In this document: piece by piece, positions 32,262-42,018 of the stretch
Position numbering within the stretch: the stretch's first letter is position 1
Layout of the letters: the number at the start of each line of letters is the position of its first letter
NCBI GenBank assembly: GCA_015062055.1
Contig: SUVK01000007.1
Coordinates: 1 to 64,000 of the forward strand
DNA: 64,000 nucleotides
Origin: Akkermansiaceae bacterium
GTDB lineage: Bacteria; Verrucomicrobiota; Verrucomicrobiia; Verrucomicrobiales; Akkermansiaceae
Reading direction: 5' to 3'
The notes under the pieces: model-generated
Told to the model about the DNA's origin: nothing
Seen by the model: only the letters and a program-made list of their open reading frames with translations
Database searches by the model: none
Program-made: the position numbers and the translations under genes

Positions 32262-32930
32262 ATGAAGTACCGTCTTACTCTCACCGCCCTGCTGTTGACT
32301 GCGTTCTGCTCTTGCGAGAGCGTGCGTACCGTGTACGATGAAAACGGGAAAGTGGTAGTAGAAAGAGACGGAGCCCGCGAGCGCAGCCTTAACGATTACT
32401 TTGAAGAGGAGTTTGATGCCAACTTCACTGAGCAAAAAAACAAAGATGGTGTGCCCCAAGCCACCTCTCACAAGGTAAGCAGTTACCAAAAAGATATTGA
32501 TGCAGCTCGACGTGGTGATAAAGAATACGCAACCGGCTCATACAATGCAGGGGGAACCAGCAGCTTTGCCGGCAGAGAGTTCAGTGGCTCTTCCGAGCGC
32601 TTTGACGGTAACAAACGTTTTGATGGCTTCTCCGGCAATAGTCAATACAATACTGATATGCGCCCTGCTTTTATGAGCGAAAGCAAGGGTGTTGCCCGCA
32701 CCGCCTACAACGGTCACAGTGCTGCAGACCGCTATTCTGCAGAGGGTGCCAACTACGATGCCTCGGGCCGCATCTATGCCACACACGACAGCGGTATCTC
32801 TACTACCGACACCAGTGGCTACTTTGAGAGCCGTAAAGAAAAATGGGGCAAACCCACCATTATATCCAGCAGAGAATACTACAAACGCACCATCGACGAA
32901 ACCCGCACTATGCTGGGGAGAGATAATTGA
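32262..32930 (+). CDS. Hypothetical lipoprotein, 222 residues
   Basis: The signal peptide ends with FCSC, a lipobox with Cys at ~18. The mature protein is hydrophilic and low in hydrophobic core: it is rich in Ser, Gly, Asn, Tyr and charged residues, with repeats of the type SGSSERFDGNKRFDGFSGN, and is probably disordered. This resembles other small envelope lipoproteins in the window in its signal but not in its body. Function unknown. It converges with the glycosyltransferase gene 32,988-34,016. Confidence 0.65.
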   Translation: MKYRLTLTALLLTAFCSCESVRTVYDENGKVVVERDGARERSLNDYFEEEFDANFTEQKNKDGVPQATSHKVSSYQKDIDAARRGDKEYATGSYNAGGTSSFAGREFSGSSERFDGNKRFDGFSGNSQYNTDMRPAFMSESKGVARTAYNGHSAADRYSAEGANYDASGRIYATHDSGISTTDTSGYFESRKEKWGKPTIISSREYYKRTIDETRTMLGRDN

Positions 32931-32987
32931 TGCCCCGGCCCGCCTTGTCGACAGGTACTTTGTACCTTCTTCTCGGCTTGAGAAAGA

Positions 32988-34016
32988 TTATTTTTTTATT
33001 TTACGAAGCACGGTGGATTTGAAGTTCCGTATGAACATCAAAGCGTTGACCCATGTGCTAGCCGGAAAAAGGAAAGAGATTTTCTTCAACAGCCCATACA
33101 TGCAAAAAGTCATCCGATTCAATTCTTTGGTCGGAATATAAATCTCGGAAAACAATTTATTCAAAAAGAAGGTCTTATCATCTCGTTTCAAGTCAGATTT
33201 TACAAGAGCACTCAAAAAGTTGCATATGATACGAGCAAACCATTCGCGAACGCCTTTTTTGTTGATAATGTCGGTTGTAAGAAATAACTCGGTGCAATTC
33301 CGGAGATGATAATACCTGGAATTGATTCTGACCATATTTAATTTTTGATTAACTGTGATAGAGCCGACTCTTCTTCTGTAAAAGTAAGTAGCGTCCTTTA
33401 CAAAACTGACGCGAGTGGCCTTTGACATAATGGCAAAAGTCCATGGTTCATCCTCGTAATAAATACCTTCAGAAAAACGGACACCGGATGCGGCATAAAA
33501 ATCTCTTCTGATTAAACGATTGCACGCCATGGAGAACACCGAACTATTTTTATCGACATAAAACTCTAATGGGGTCTCAGAACAAGGCAAACAATCACGA
33601 ATTATTTCAGAGAAAGTTCCATCAAGTCCGTAATCGCAGAATGAAGCACTCACAATCTGGGATTGATACTTACGTGCAGATTCTACCAAGACCTCAATAC
33701 ATGTAGGAGAAATCCAATCATCACTATCCAGAAAATAGATAAACTCCCCCCTTGCGACTTCTACGCCACTGTTGCGAGCAGCGGAAAGGCCTCTGTTATG
33801 CTTGTGCGAAATGGTTTGCCATGATAGTTTTGAGGTGGCAAGCATTTTTCCTGCTATCGCCATACTATCATCCGCCCCCACATCATCAACAAGAATAACC
33901 TCAATTTGAGAATAGGATTGCGAAATAATGGACCGTATACATTCTTCTATGTATTCTTGAACATTGTACACCGGTACAATGATTGATACCCAGCCTGAGT
34001 TTTCTTTCATATCCAA
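32988..34016 (-). CDS. Family 2 glycosyltransferase
   Basis: A 342-residue GT-A enzyme for surface glycan assembly. The nucleotide-sugar site is seen in VSIIVPVYNVQEYIEECI, the metal-binding DxD in FLDSDDW, and the start of the acceptor region at NRGLSAARNSG. A C-terminal region with Arg/Lys and aromatic residues could associate with the membrane. The donor sugar cannot be told. It follows the Wzy-like gene with a 37-bp gap on the same strand. Confidence 0.9.
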   Translation of the reverse strand: MDMKENSGWVSIIVPVYNVQEYIEECIRSIISQSYSQIEVILVDDVGADDSMAIAGKMLATSKLSWQTISHKHNRGLSAARNSGVEVARGEFIYFLDSDDWISPTCIEVLVESARKYQSQIVSASFCDYGLDGTFSEIIRDCLPCSETPLEFYVDKNSSVFSMACNRLIRRDFYAASGVRFSEGIYYEDEPWTFAIMSKATRVSFVKDATYFYRRRVGSITVNQKLNMVRINSRYYHLRNCTELFLTTDIINKKGVREWFARIICNFLSALVKSDLKRDDKTFFLNKLFSEIYIPTKELNRMTFCMYGLLKKISFLFPASTWVNALMFIRNFKSTVLRKIKK

Positions 34017-34053
34017 TGGTCCTGAAAAATATCGCTATAAAAATCGGCTCTCG

Positions 34054-35631
34054 CTACGCATTTATTTTTGCAGAAAGGGCTTTGTTCGTTTCTTGCATAG
34101 CAGCTGCGGGCGAGGTTTCCTCCTGCATCAACAATGGCACATAATATTTTCGACCTTTTACAGTAATAAAATATCCTTCCCTTCTTAACGAACAATACAA
34201 CATTTTTGTGATAGCGGCGTTAAAAAGAACACTGTTGAAAAGCTCAGTATAACCACGTTCTACCAATGTATATGCAATTCCTGAGACAATAGAAACACAA
34301 TAAAACAAGCCATATGTTCTATTTTTTACCTTGGGCATGTATTTACATACTGTATATGTCATACATAGTGTAGCTATGCACAGCCAAAGAACTAGGGTAA
34401 GGCCTACAAAACCGGTTCTATGTATCATTTCTATCACACCGCTATGCCAACCACCGGTAGCGGCATAATAACGATAGTCTCCCTTCAGGTCAATCAAGCC
34501 GAAAGCATCAGCAGTTACACGTATACGTTCTCGATATAAGGAATACGCAAACCCATCGCCCCAGGTATAATCCTTAATATAGCCGGATGAAGGATCTGCA
34601 GCCAAAGCCCACATTTTAAGACGCCAATCAATTGAACCATAGGCATCACCTACCTTATTCTTGTTAACTTTTACCCCGGGTATCATCGTCGCAACGCGCC
34701 TAACAGTCGGGGGTAATTCATCAAAATCCACTTGATATGAGAGATAAACTACGGCCCCCCACGAAAACAATAAAAGAAGAAATAACCAAAGTAATTGACG
34801 AGTAAAGTACGCTACCCATATAACATTGCATGCAAGCAACAACAATTGCAAACGGAATCCGGACCACATAATACCGGCACAGGCAACAAGAGCTATAGCT
34901 AGTTTCCACGGCGATAACAAAACACCAAAGAAAGAGCTCTGGCACAAGAGAAATGTGATAATATTTCTGCCTACAACATAGAAAACACCAACGCGAGATT
35001 CACCGAATCCGGTTTTTTCCTCCCCTGATGAAACCAATTCACCATAGCTTCGAAATACCGAGAATATAGAAACGAGTATCGTTATCCAAAAGGCAATTTT
35101 GAGAACAAAAAGCAATTTATCAAGTTTTTGCTCTAAAACACTAACGGCTAATATCGGAAAAACTGAAGCAACACCCCATATATAACAGGTACCACCAAGC
35201 TGTTGATCATAACCGTAGTCTGTTATGGACGTGAACTGTCTGAGAGTTACAGGATTTCTTACCCAGCCATAGAAGAAGTAAATATAAAAGATTAAAAGGG
35301 CGACGTCAAAATAAGAAATGGAGTTCCATTTTAAACGAATATGGCCCATTGTGGCCAACAGTAGCAGGTAAACCAGTACCACGCCACCCATCAACTGCCC
35401 AACGGGCACCTTTTGAAGAACATCAAAATTCAGTACGGATAATACAGAAGGAACGATGAACACCAATGCCCACGCATTTTTTCCCAAGTATAGCAGCAAG
35501 AATACACCTGCTATACAGACAGAAGGCACCAGAGCTGAAGCAGCACTATCCGCAGCCAGAGAACCGGCAATGAAAGCCAATACAGCCAGCAGCAGGAATA
35601 CGATAAGCGACTTAAACCCGGCGCCTTCCAT
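34054..35631 (-). CDS. O-antigen polymerase/ligase-like membrane protein
   Basis: A 525-residue protein with about ten to twelve hydrophobic helices and one long periplasmic loop between ~300 and ~400 (ending GGWHSGVIEMIHRTGFVG), the pattern of Wzy polymerases and WaaL ligases. The HSGVIEMIHRTGFVGL segment resembles the conserved H-N-x-x-L-x-x-x-x-x-x-G-x-x-G region of the family. It shares an operon with the GT2 gene. Polymerase versus ligase cannot be decided. Confidence 0.75.
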   Translation of the reverse strand: MEGAGFKSLIVFLLLAVLAFIAGSLAADSAASALVPSVCIAGVFLLLYLGKNAWALVFIVPSVLSVLNFDVLQKVPVGQLMGGVVLVYLLLLATMGHIRLKWNSISYFDVALLIFYIYFFYGWVRNPVTLRQFTSITDYGYDQQLGGTCYIWGVASVFPILAVSVLEQKLDKLLFVLKIAFWITILVSIFSVFRSYGELVSSGEEKTGFGESRVGVFYVVGRNIITFLLCQSSFFGVLLSPWKLAIALVACAGIMWSGFRLQLLLLACNVIWVAYFTRQLLWLFLLLLFSWGAVVYLSYQVDFDELPPTVRRVATMIPGVKVNKNKVGDAYGSIDWRLKMWALAADPSSGYIKDYTWGDGFAYSLYRERIRVTADAFGLIDLKGDYRYYAATGGWHSGVIEMIHRTGFVGLTLVLWLCIATLCMTYTVCKYMPKVKNRTYGLFYCVSIVSGIAYTLVERGYTELFNSVLFNAAITKMLYCSLRREGYFITVKGRKYYVPLLMQEETSPAAAMQETNKALSAKINA

Positions 35632-35647
35632 AGCGAATATCTAAAAG

Positions 35648-37501
35648 TTAAAGCGCGGAGGGAATTTCTTTACCCAACTCGGAGGCCTTTCGGCCCTTGC
35701 CGTCGCCGGCAATACGCTCCAAGACGACATCGCGGTATCCCATGCCACCGGGAATCATCGGCAAGACGTGAACATCGTGGGGTACCATGACATTGAGCAC
35801 ATAGGCCTCATCTGACTCCAGCATGCGTTTGATAGCAGGGGCAAGCTCGGCAGGCTCAACCACACGCTCGCACTTAATACCGAATCCGGCACATACGACG
35901 GGGAAATTGGGGTAAAGGACCTCGGGCGTATGGTGCGTGGGATCGTAGGAGACGGAGGGGTCGGCTAAGAAGGTGTTAGCACGGTGAGAGTCGTATTTAA
36001 GGTCCTCCCACTGAACCACCATACCCAAGTGTTGATTGTCGAGGATAATGCACTTAATGGGCATATGCTCGGTACGAATAGTGCCGAGCTCTTGTACATT
36101 CATGAGGAAGGAACCGTCGCCGTCGATATTGACAATGGGGATATCGGGGCGTGCCACGTGTGCTCCCATGGCGGCAGGCAGACCGTAGCCCATGGAACCA
36201 AGGCCACCGGAGGTTGAAAGGAGCCTGGGTTTTTCAAACTTGTAGAACTGAGCCGCAAACATTTGGTGCTGGCCTACGCCGGTGCAAATAATCGCCTCTT
36301 TGTCACCGAGTTGCTTATAAAGCTCTTCGATAACGGATTGCGGAGCAATCTCGTTTTCACGTTTTTCGTAGCAAAGGGGGTAGTCGCGTTTCCACTGCTC
36401 GATAATACCGAACCAATCGGGGCGATTATCGACACTGTACTCGCGCACGGGATAACCGGCAGACTCAAGTTTGGCATTGAAATAGGCCAAGGCTTCTTTG
36501 GCGTTGGCGCGAATAGCCATATCGACTTTCTTGTTTTTATTGAGCTCTGCAGCGTCAAAATCAATATGGATGATGCGAGCGTGCTCACAGAATGTACGTA
36601 CGGCGCCTGTTACGCGGTCGTCAAATCGAGTACCGATAGCCAGAACCACATCAGCCTCGTTGACGGTATTGTTGGCATATACGGCACCGTGCATTCCTAA
36701 CCAACGCACGGAGAGCGGATGACTCTCCGGCATGACTCCTATGCCCATCAAAGTGGTTGCCACAGGTATCTGCAAACGCTCTGCAAATTCTTTGAGCTCC
36801 GCAGCAGCATCGGAGATAACAATACCACCACCGGCGTAGATGGCCGGGCGCTTTGCTGCCATCAAAAGAGGTAACGCTGCATCGAGCTGATCTGTCGGCA
36901 TCGGTAACTCGGTCTGATAACCGGGCAAGTCCATAGGTGCGTCGAAATCGGGCTCAAAAACGCCCTCTTGAAAATTCTTGGGGATATCAATCAACACGGG
37001 GCCGGGGCGCCCGGTACGAGCAATGTAAAAGGCTTCTTTGATGATACGAGGAATATCCTCTAATTTGGTTACCAAGTAGCTATGCTTAACAATAGGAGCG
37101 GTCATACCGAATACATCAGTCTCTTGGAAAGCGGAGCTACCAATAAGGCCGCTACCTACCTGAGCAGTAATGGCTACCATGGGAATGGAATCCAAAAACG
37201 CATCGGCAATAGCAGTAATCATATTCGTAGCACCGGGGCCGGATGTAGACATACAAACGCCGACCTTACCGGTAACACGGCCGTACCCTTCGGCAGCAAA
37301 AGCACCTCCTTGCTCATGACGAGGAAGAATAGTGCGAATAGAAGGCTCGTGACTAAGAGCCTGGTGCATGGGCATGCTGGCACCACCGGGATAAGCAAAT
37401 ACAACCTCCACGCCCTCTCTCACTAGGCTCTGTACAAGGGCCTCAGCCCCGTTCATTTTAATAGCGGTAGAGTGTTGTTCTGCAGGATGTGGATTGCTCA
37501 T
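35648..37501 (-). CDS. ilvB: Acetolactate synthase, catalytic subunit
   Basis: This ThDP enzyme starts branched-chain amino-acid synthesis. I choose ATG 37501 (617 residues); an earlier in-frame ATG gives 35 doubtful residues. Signatures are the glutamate loop VVFAYPGGASMPMHQAL, the FAD segment IGTRFDDRVTGA and the ThDP-Mg motif VNIDGDGSFLMNVQEL. The quinone-like R and H positions typical of AHAS are present. No ilvN regulatory subunit gene lies next to it. A minus-strand TAGAAT about 70 bp upstream may be its -10. Confidence 0.93.
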   Translation of the reverse strand: MSNPHPAEQHSTAIKMNGAEALVQSLVREGVEVVFAYPGGASMPMHQALSHEPSIRTILPRHEQGGAFAAEGYGRVTGKVGVCMSTSGPGATNMITAIADAFLDSIPMVAITAQVGSGLIGSSAFQETDVFGMTAPIVKHSYLVTKLEDIPRIIKEAFYIARTGRPGPVLIDIPKNFQEGVFEPDFDAPMDLPGYQTELPMPTDQLDAALPLLMAAKRPAIYAGGGIVISDAAAELKEFAERLQIPVATTLMGIGVMPESHPLSVRWLGMHGAVYANNTVNEADVVLAIGTRFDDRVTGAVRTFCEHARIIHIDFDAAELNKNKKVDMAIRANAKEALAYFNAKLESAGYPVREYSVDNRPDWFGIIEQWKRDYPLCYEKRENEIAPQSVIEELYKQLGDKEAIICTGVGQHQMFAAQFYKFEKPRLLSTSGGLGSMGYGLPAAMGAHVARPDIPIVNIDGDGSFLMNVQELGTIRTEHMPIKCIILDNQHLGMVVQWEDLKYDSHRANTFLADPSVSYDPTHHTPEVLYPNFPVVCAGFGIKCERVVEPAELAPAIKRMLESDEAYVLNVMVPHDVHVLPMIPGGMGYRDVVLERIAGDGKGRKASELGKEIPSAL

Positions 37502-37692
37502 ATTCGTGTATATGTTAAATGTGTAATTAACGATGAGCCGGTGAATTTTACCCCGGCGCGAGGGTATTCTATCAAATCCTGCAAGCAATGAAAAGTTTTT
37601 TTTCACGGCTTAACACTATGCAAAGTATTTTCGGCTTAACATGACACACATTGGAATCCGTTTCAAGGGATGAGAATGCTACAATGCAGATA

Positions 37693-38463
37693 ATGAAGTA
37701 CTACTTGCATATTTTGATGATACTATTTTGGTGCGGACAAGCCTCGGCAGCAAGAGTTCATGCAGAGAGAGAGACCAACCGAGCGCCTCTTGACTTATTG
37801 TCTTTTTTCAACACAAAAGACAGCATCATAGCCTACGGCTTTCATGCAAGTAATAGTAGCATAATGATCATTGACGAAGGCGACAACACGCCTCGATATG
37901 GCAATCTCAATTCAGCACTGCAAAAAAACTTCTGCGTAGCCGGCGTAAACGGAGGTTTTTATGCCGATGATGCTCACAACAGCCCCATGGGGTTGTTAAT
38001 ATCGAATGGCACGCTCATATCCCCGCTATCGCACCAAGGTTTTACCGCAGCAGGGGTATTGTATGTGGTAGCAGGCGAACTCAAATTGGAGAGGCGCCAA
38101 CATTTGAGTACCGACCTTAACAAAATGCAGCAGGCTGTACAATCCGGTCCTTTTTTGGTTGAAAATAGAAAAGTAGTTCCCGGGCTGAACAACAGAGCAC
38201 GCGATAAGCGAACATTCGTTGCAACGGATGGACAAGGCAACTGGATTATCGGTATCAGTTCGGCGTTAACCCTTCATGAGCTGGCGGTGTGGTTATCAAC
38301 ATCGCCACGCTCCCTCGGGATTGAAATTAAATACGCGCTCAATTTAGACGGAGGCTCATCGACTACCTTTTTTGACAGGGAATCCGGAGATTATCAGCCA
38401 TCCGGAAAGCGCGTTAGAAATTACATCGGTATTTACCACAAAAAGCCAAAGCAGAGTTTTTAA
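37693..38463 (+). CDS. Secreted phosphodiester glycosidase (NAGPA-like domain)
   Basis: I choose ATG 37693 (256 residues): it gives a clean signal peptide (LHILMILFWCGQASA) and lies 7 nt after a TACAAT box. The mature part has the family segments VNGGFYADDAHNSPMGLLISNG, AVQSGPFLVENRK and ALNLDGGSSTTFF. NAGPA-domain proteins cleave phosphodiester-linked sugars such as GlcNAc-1-P from glycopolymers, and some are involved in exopolysaccharide turnover. The neighbourhood of phosphosugar genes (LicD, cytidylyltransferase) is in keeping. It converges with the LysM gene, overlapping by 4 bp. Confidence 0.8.
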   Translation: MKYYLHILMILFWCGQASAARVHAERETNRAPLDLLSFFNTKDSIIAYGFHASNSSIMIIDEGDNTPRYGNLNSALQKNFCVAGVNGGFYADDAHNSPMGLLISNGTLISPLSHQGFTAAGVLYVVAGELKLERRQHLSTDLNKMQQAVQSGPFLVENRKVVPGLNNRARDKRTFVATDGQGNWIIGISSALTLHELAVWLSTSPRSLGIEIKYALNLDGGSSTTFFDRESGDYQPSGKRVRNYIGIYHKKPKQSF

Positions 38464-39224
38464 CGCGCATCAGTATAGATAATATCTACCCGAGCACCAC
38501 TGTTCAAAAGTAAAGCAAGTTCATTAACGTCTGCTGTTTTAAGACAAACAGACGGGCTTTGAGCTTGGGGTGAGGCAGATATAATAACTCCACTCGCCAG
38601 TTTCAACATGCGTTGACTGCAAAGAAATTCTGTGGAACGCTTATGTAAAGTCTCATCATTAATCATCCCTTCCCGAGCTTCAATACTTGTTGCAGCGTTC
38701 TCATCAGCAATCGGCAGGCTGTGAGATTCTATATCATAAGATGCCACCAAAGTATCATCGTCCCATACAGAAAGCTCTCGCATGCGAAGATTCACCTCGG
38801 CACGAAGCCCCATCTGAACTACTACCAATTTCTGCCCTGCTCGCAAAGCAGAAGGGTCCACTATACCGTTGAGCAGCATGATGAGCTCAACCGGACATTG
38901 AGTTGCATTAACAATGCGATTCAATGCCTCGCCGGACTTGACAACATATATGGTAGCCTTTGGGTTGCGACGTGATAAGTACAAAGGGAGTTGAACAGCA
39001 GACGTAATTTTTCGAGCTTCCCTGCCCACAACACCCTCTTGTGTTACAAAAGGTCGCAAGATTTCAACAGCTTCGGCACCTTTGCCGGCATGTGCTAATT
39101 TGCGAGCCTGCTCGATTTCAGGAGGTCGTTTAGGCCAAAGAGAATAGTTTTGCGCATAGGCATCGCCCGACATCAACGAGTTAAATAAGACCGCGACGCT
39201 TAAAGTCAAAAATATTGATTTCAT
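38460..39224 (-). CDS. LysM protein with degenerate L,D-transpeptidase-like domain
   Basis: The 254-residue product has a signal peptide (to ~24, ...GDAYA), a helical spacer, a LysM peptidoglycan-binding domain at ~92-137 (IYVVKSGEALNRIVNATQCP ... LRAGQKLVVV), and a C-terminal domain that follows the YkuD pattern. The usual SHGC active-site box is replaced by SPSVCLKTADVNELALLL: the Cys is kept but the His is lost. Activity is therefore doubtful. Its start overlaps the preceding gene by 44 bp. Confidence 0.7.
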   Translation of the reverse strand: MKSIFLTLSVAVLFNSLMSGDAYAQNYSLWPKRPPEIEQARKLAHAGKGAEAVEILRPFVTQEGVVGREARKITSAVQLPLYLSRRNPKATIYVVKSGEALNRIVNATQCPVELIMLLNGIVDPSALRAGQKLVVVQMGLRAEVNLRMRELSVWDDDTLVASYDIESHSLPIADENAATSIEAREGMINDETLHKRSTEFLCSQRMLKLASGVIISASPQAQSPSVCLKTADVNELALLLNSGARVDIIYTDAR

Positions 39225-39708
39225 GAGATTGCTGAATCATTTCAATCATAAAACAGAGCAACGAAAGCTCCCAAGCATCGTCCACTCCGGCTATAACAGC
39301 CCGATAGTAATCTCCGGACTGCATGGCCTCTTTTACCAACTTATCACTAACCTCTCGAATATCTTCATGCAGATACTCTGTTTGCACATCTGAACGACTG
39401 AAGCAGAAGCCATACTTGACTAATGCCTGTATCGAGGCCCCTCGGGCTCTCATCCATTCAAAAAAGCGCCCGGCCTCAGCAGAAAACCCCTCCATCTCTA
39501 CCCCGCACAAATCGGCAGGCCGCAATATGCGCGGTTTGTGGGCCTCTACCCATCCGGAGCGGATGCGACAATGCCCCACAGAGTCCATCGGTTCTGTAAT
39601 TAATCTGAAGTTAAACCTCGTATCACCGAAAGAATCTATGCGACGATCCGGCACATACAAGACTTTAGTATTCTGTATTGCGTATTCTGCTGCCGAATCA
39701 TCAAACAT
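39181..39708 (-). CDS. Conserved-looking hypothetical protein, 175 residues
   Basis: I place the start at ATG 39708; an upstream in-frame start at 39762 adds 18 residues. The sequence is soluble and mixed alpha/beta, with RFNFRLITEPMDSVGHCRIRSGWVEAHKPRI in the middle and a C-terminal helix SLLCFMIEMIQQSHEINIF. No motif is recognised. It shares 44 bp with the downstream LysM gene, so the two are translated in close connection. It follows acpP by about 70 bp. Confidence 0.6.
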   Translation of the reverse strand: MFDDSAAEYAIQNTKVLYVPDRRIDSFGDTRFNFRLITEPMDSVGHCRIRSGWVEAHKPRILRPADLCGVEMEGFSAEAGRFFEWMRARGASIQALVKYGFCFSRSDVQTEYLHEDIREVSDKLVKEAMQSGDYYRAVIAGVDDAWELSLLCFMIEMIQQSHEINIFDFKRRGLI

Positions 39709-39781
39709 GTCTATTTTAACCTGAAAGGCGACCCCACCCAATGGAGGAGTCGCCTGTTTCACAAAAAGTTAACCTACACAA

Positions 39782-40018
39782 TCAGGCCTGGTTAGCCTTG
39801 ATGTAGCTTACTACGTCCTCAACGGACTTAAGCTTCTCAGCGTCCTCGTCAGGAACCTCAACGCCGAACTTCTCCTCGAAAGCCATCACGAGTTCTACGG
39901 TATCAAGAGAATCAGCACCGAGGTCGTCGATGAACTTAGCGGTGGAGGTTACCTTCTCGGGGTCAACGCCGAGCTGCTCGACGATGATTTCCTTTACTTG
40001 TGTTTCGATATCAGACAT
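39782..40018 (-). CDS. acpP: Acyl carrier protein
   Basis: A 78-residue acidic helical carrier for fatty-acid synthesis. The phosphopantetheine attachment Ser is in [16 protein letters not shown]. The promoter TTGCAT (40070-40075) - 17 bp - TAATAT (40047-40052) gives a leader of about 20 nt without a Shine-Dalgarno. No fab genes are adjacent here; coaX, which starts CoA synthesis and thus the prosthetic group, lies just upstream. Confidence 0.97.
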   Translation of the reverse strand: MSDIETQVKEIIVEQLGVDPEKVTSTAKFIDDLGADSLDTVELVMAFEEKFGVEVPDEDAEKLKSVEDVVSYIKANQA

Positions 40019-40046
40019 AAGTTATACTGTTGTTTAAGACGGCTCT

Positions 40047-40075
40047 ATATTACCGCAATTAACGCTCTAATGCAA
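40047..40075 (-). promoter_or_regulatory. Promoter of acpP
   Basis: Minus-strand TTGCAT (40070-40075), 17 bp, TAATAT (40047-40052). Confidence 0.75.
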
Positions 40076-40106
40076 TACTAATTTTCAAAAAAAGAAAAAA
40101 AAGCTT

Positions 40107-40856
40107 TTACAGTCGGCGGGCAACATGCAACAAGCCATACAGAGTGAGATACTTTTCATATCCGGCATTAAAATTACCATGTCGAAGCAAGAGAGGAGCA
40201 TCGCCACCGGTAAAAACAAGCTCCGGGCGCAAGGTAAGGCCGGACTCGATGGCTGACAAAATCCCCTGCACCATACCGCAAAAGCCATAAAGGGAGCCTG
40301 CTTGTATGGCTTGAATGGTATTGCGGCCAATGGGCTCACAAGAAGAAGGAACAGAAACGAGAGGCAACTGTGCTGTATTGTGATGAAGATATGAAGAAAA
40401 GGCATCTACTCCCGGGGCTATAACCCCTCCACGATAAACGGAACGTTCATCTCGATGCAACACAACATCAAATGTTGTTGCTGTGCCGGCGTCAATAGCA
40501 ATTACCGGGCCCCGGCATAAGTCTGCGACAGCGAGGGAATTGGCAATACGGTCTGCACCCAATGTTGACGTGCCGTCGTAGTCAAAATCCATATCCATGG
40601 GCGACTCAGCAGTCAAGAAGTGGACACGCTCTTGGAAAGCAGCAGAAAAAATTCTGTGGCAGCATGGCACCACAGAACATACAACAACTCGAGAGAAACT
40701 ACGGTATTCTATGGTCTCATGAAGCAGCTCCTCACTTAAGTTCGCTGTAGGCAAATAGTACACCTCACTGCATAAACCGGAGGAATCAGCAAATACTAAT
40801 TTGGTTCTCGTATTAGAGTTATCTATAAGAAGCCATTTATCTGAACTTTTATTCAT
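40107..40856 (-). CDS. coaX: Type III pantothenate kinase
   Basis: This 249-residue kinase (ASKHA fold) phosphorylates pantothenate in CoA synthesis. Motifs: phosphate-1 loop LLIDNSNTRTKLVF, the GADRIANSLA pantothenate site, phosphate-2 AIDAGTATTFDV and PELVFTGGDAPLL. I choose ATG 40856, since it overlaps the previous stop (ATGAATAA) and gives a normal N-terminus; the longer frame adds 21 residues. It is coupled to the glycosyltransferase upstream. Confidence 0.92.
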   Translation of the reverse strand: MNKSSDKWLLIDNSNTRTKLVFADSSGLCSEVYYLPTANLSEELLHETIEYRSFSRVVVCSVVPCCHRIFSAAFQERVHFLTAESPMDMDFDYDGTSTLGADRIANSLAVADLCRGPVIAIDAGTATTFDVVLHRDERSVYRGGVIAPGVDAFSSYLHHNTAQLPLVSVPSSCEPIGRNTIQAIQAGSLYGFCGMVQGILSAIESGLTLRPELVFTGGDAPLLLRHGNFNAGYEKYLTLYGLLHVARRL

Positions 40857-41949
40857 ATAAAAAACGTCTCTGCACATCATCAATAATGCGGGCAGCCCCA
40901 CCCTTTCTGTCGGCAGCAATCATAGCAGAGCGCCATGCCTGCCACATGGCTGCATTATTGGCAGTGAGGGAATGCAAAAGATTCAATAAATCAGGGGTGG
41001 TATTAACTAAACGACCACACATGTCAGTTTGCAACAAAGCAATGTTACCCTGCTCTTGCCCCGGGAGCGAATAGTTAACAATAACAGGTAAGTTCATAGC
41101 ATAAGCCTCGTACATGGTTGCGGCCCCGGCCTTACCTATGTATAAATGAGCATTTTCAAAGAGCGAGGGCATATCGTCGGTACGAGAAATCACCTTAACT
41201 CTTTCATTGCTCAAACTATCAAATAATCGGCAACGCGCACCTGCAATCAAAGTAATTTCAACATAAGGGAAAGCGCTACATATACCTCGCACATCTTCTA
41301 TAACCCTGCGTGTCGGTGCATAAGCTCCGTAGACGATACGAAAATCACCGGAATGAGGTGGGGTCTTCAGGGCAGCTCGGCCATCAAATGCTGCACGCAC
41401 AGGGAAGCCGGAACTGTATACCCTTGCGTCCGTCAAGGCGAAACAGTCTTTCACCAAGCGGGCAGAATACTCATCAGGCAAGTAGAATACATCGGCATCA
41501 GAGAGCATCCACGGTCGGCTGATTTCGAGAGAATCAGTCACCACAACCCCATACGGCACGTTTATTTCAGCTCGTTGTCGCAAATAATCAAGCATGTATG
41601 CATACAATGGATATGTACACAATACAACATCGGGACAGTAATCGGTTATTAAATTTTTAATATATCGGGTAATTCGGCGCAAAATCGGAGCATCGGCCTT
41701 TGTTGCCCAATCAGCAGTTTCAGTCTGGTAGTAGGTTATTCCCCATATCCATGGGGCGCTTGCGACACAAAACTTATAAAAATTCTGTGTTAGTGCAAAG
41801 ATTCGCGGGCTTGCATTCAGGCATGGGTCAATTACCTCTGCCTGCCAACCACGATTTACGGCACACTGAGCAATGGCTTTGGCTGCAGAATTGTGTCCAT
41901 CACCATAGCCAACGGTCAACAATAATAATTTGGGGTTCGCTTTAGCCAT
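40849..41949 (-). CDS. MGDG synthase/MurG-like GT-B glycosyltransferase
   Basis: Residues 1-~160 match the MGDG-synthase N-terminal domain: LLLTVGYGDGHNSAAKAIA, VVLCTYPLYAYMLDY and VPYGVVVTD. The GT-B C-terminal domain has the donor-binding stretch LYIGKAGAATMYEAYAMNLPVI and PGQEQGN. Such enzymes add sugars to diacylglycerol, giving glycolipids. I choose ATG 41949 (366 residues) over one 14 codons earlier that lies in the terminator. It overlaps coaX by 8 bp. Confidence 0.85.
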   Translation of the reverse strand: MAKANPKLLLLTVGYGDGHNSAAKAIAQCAVNRGWQAEVIDPCLNASPRIFALTQNFYKFCVASAPWIWGITYYQTETADWATKADAPILRRITRYIKNLITDYCPDVVLCTYPLYAYMLDYLRQRAEINVPYGVVVTDSLEISRPWMLSDADVFYLPDEYSARLVKDCFALTDARVYSSGFPVRAAFDGRAALKTPPHSGDFRIVYGAYAPTRRVIEDVRGICSAFPYVEITLIAGARCRLFDSLSNERVKVISRTDDMPSLFENAHLYIGKAGAATMYEAYAMNLPVIVNYSLPGQEQGNIALLQTDMCGRLVNTTPDLLNLLHSLTANNAAMWQAWRSAMIAADRKGGAARIIDDVQRRFLYE

Positions 41950-41962
41950 TTGTGTGTGTATC

Positions 41963-42000
41963 GAAAAAAGAAGCCTCGGCCTGAGGAACAAGCCGAGGCT
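41963..42000 (-). terminator. Terminator of the exopolysaccharide operon
   Basis: A 9-bp stem AGCCTCGGC / GCCGAGGCT (41972-42000); the minus strand continues TTCTTTTTTCG. Confidence 0.88.
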
Positions 42001-42018
42001 GCATTCTAAAACCGCGCA

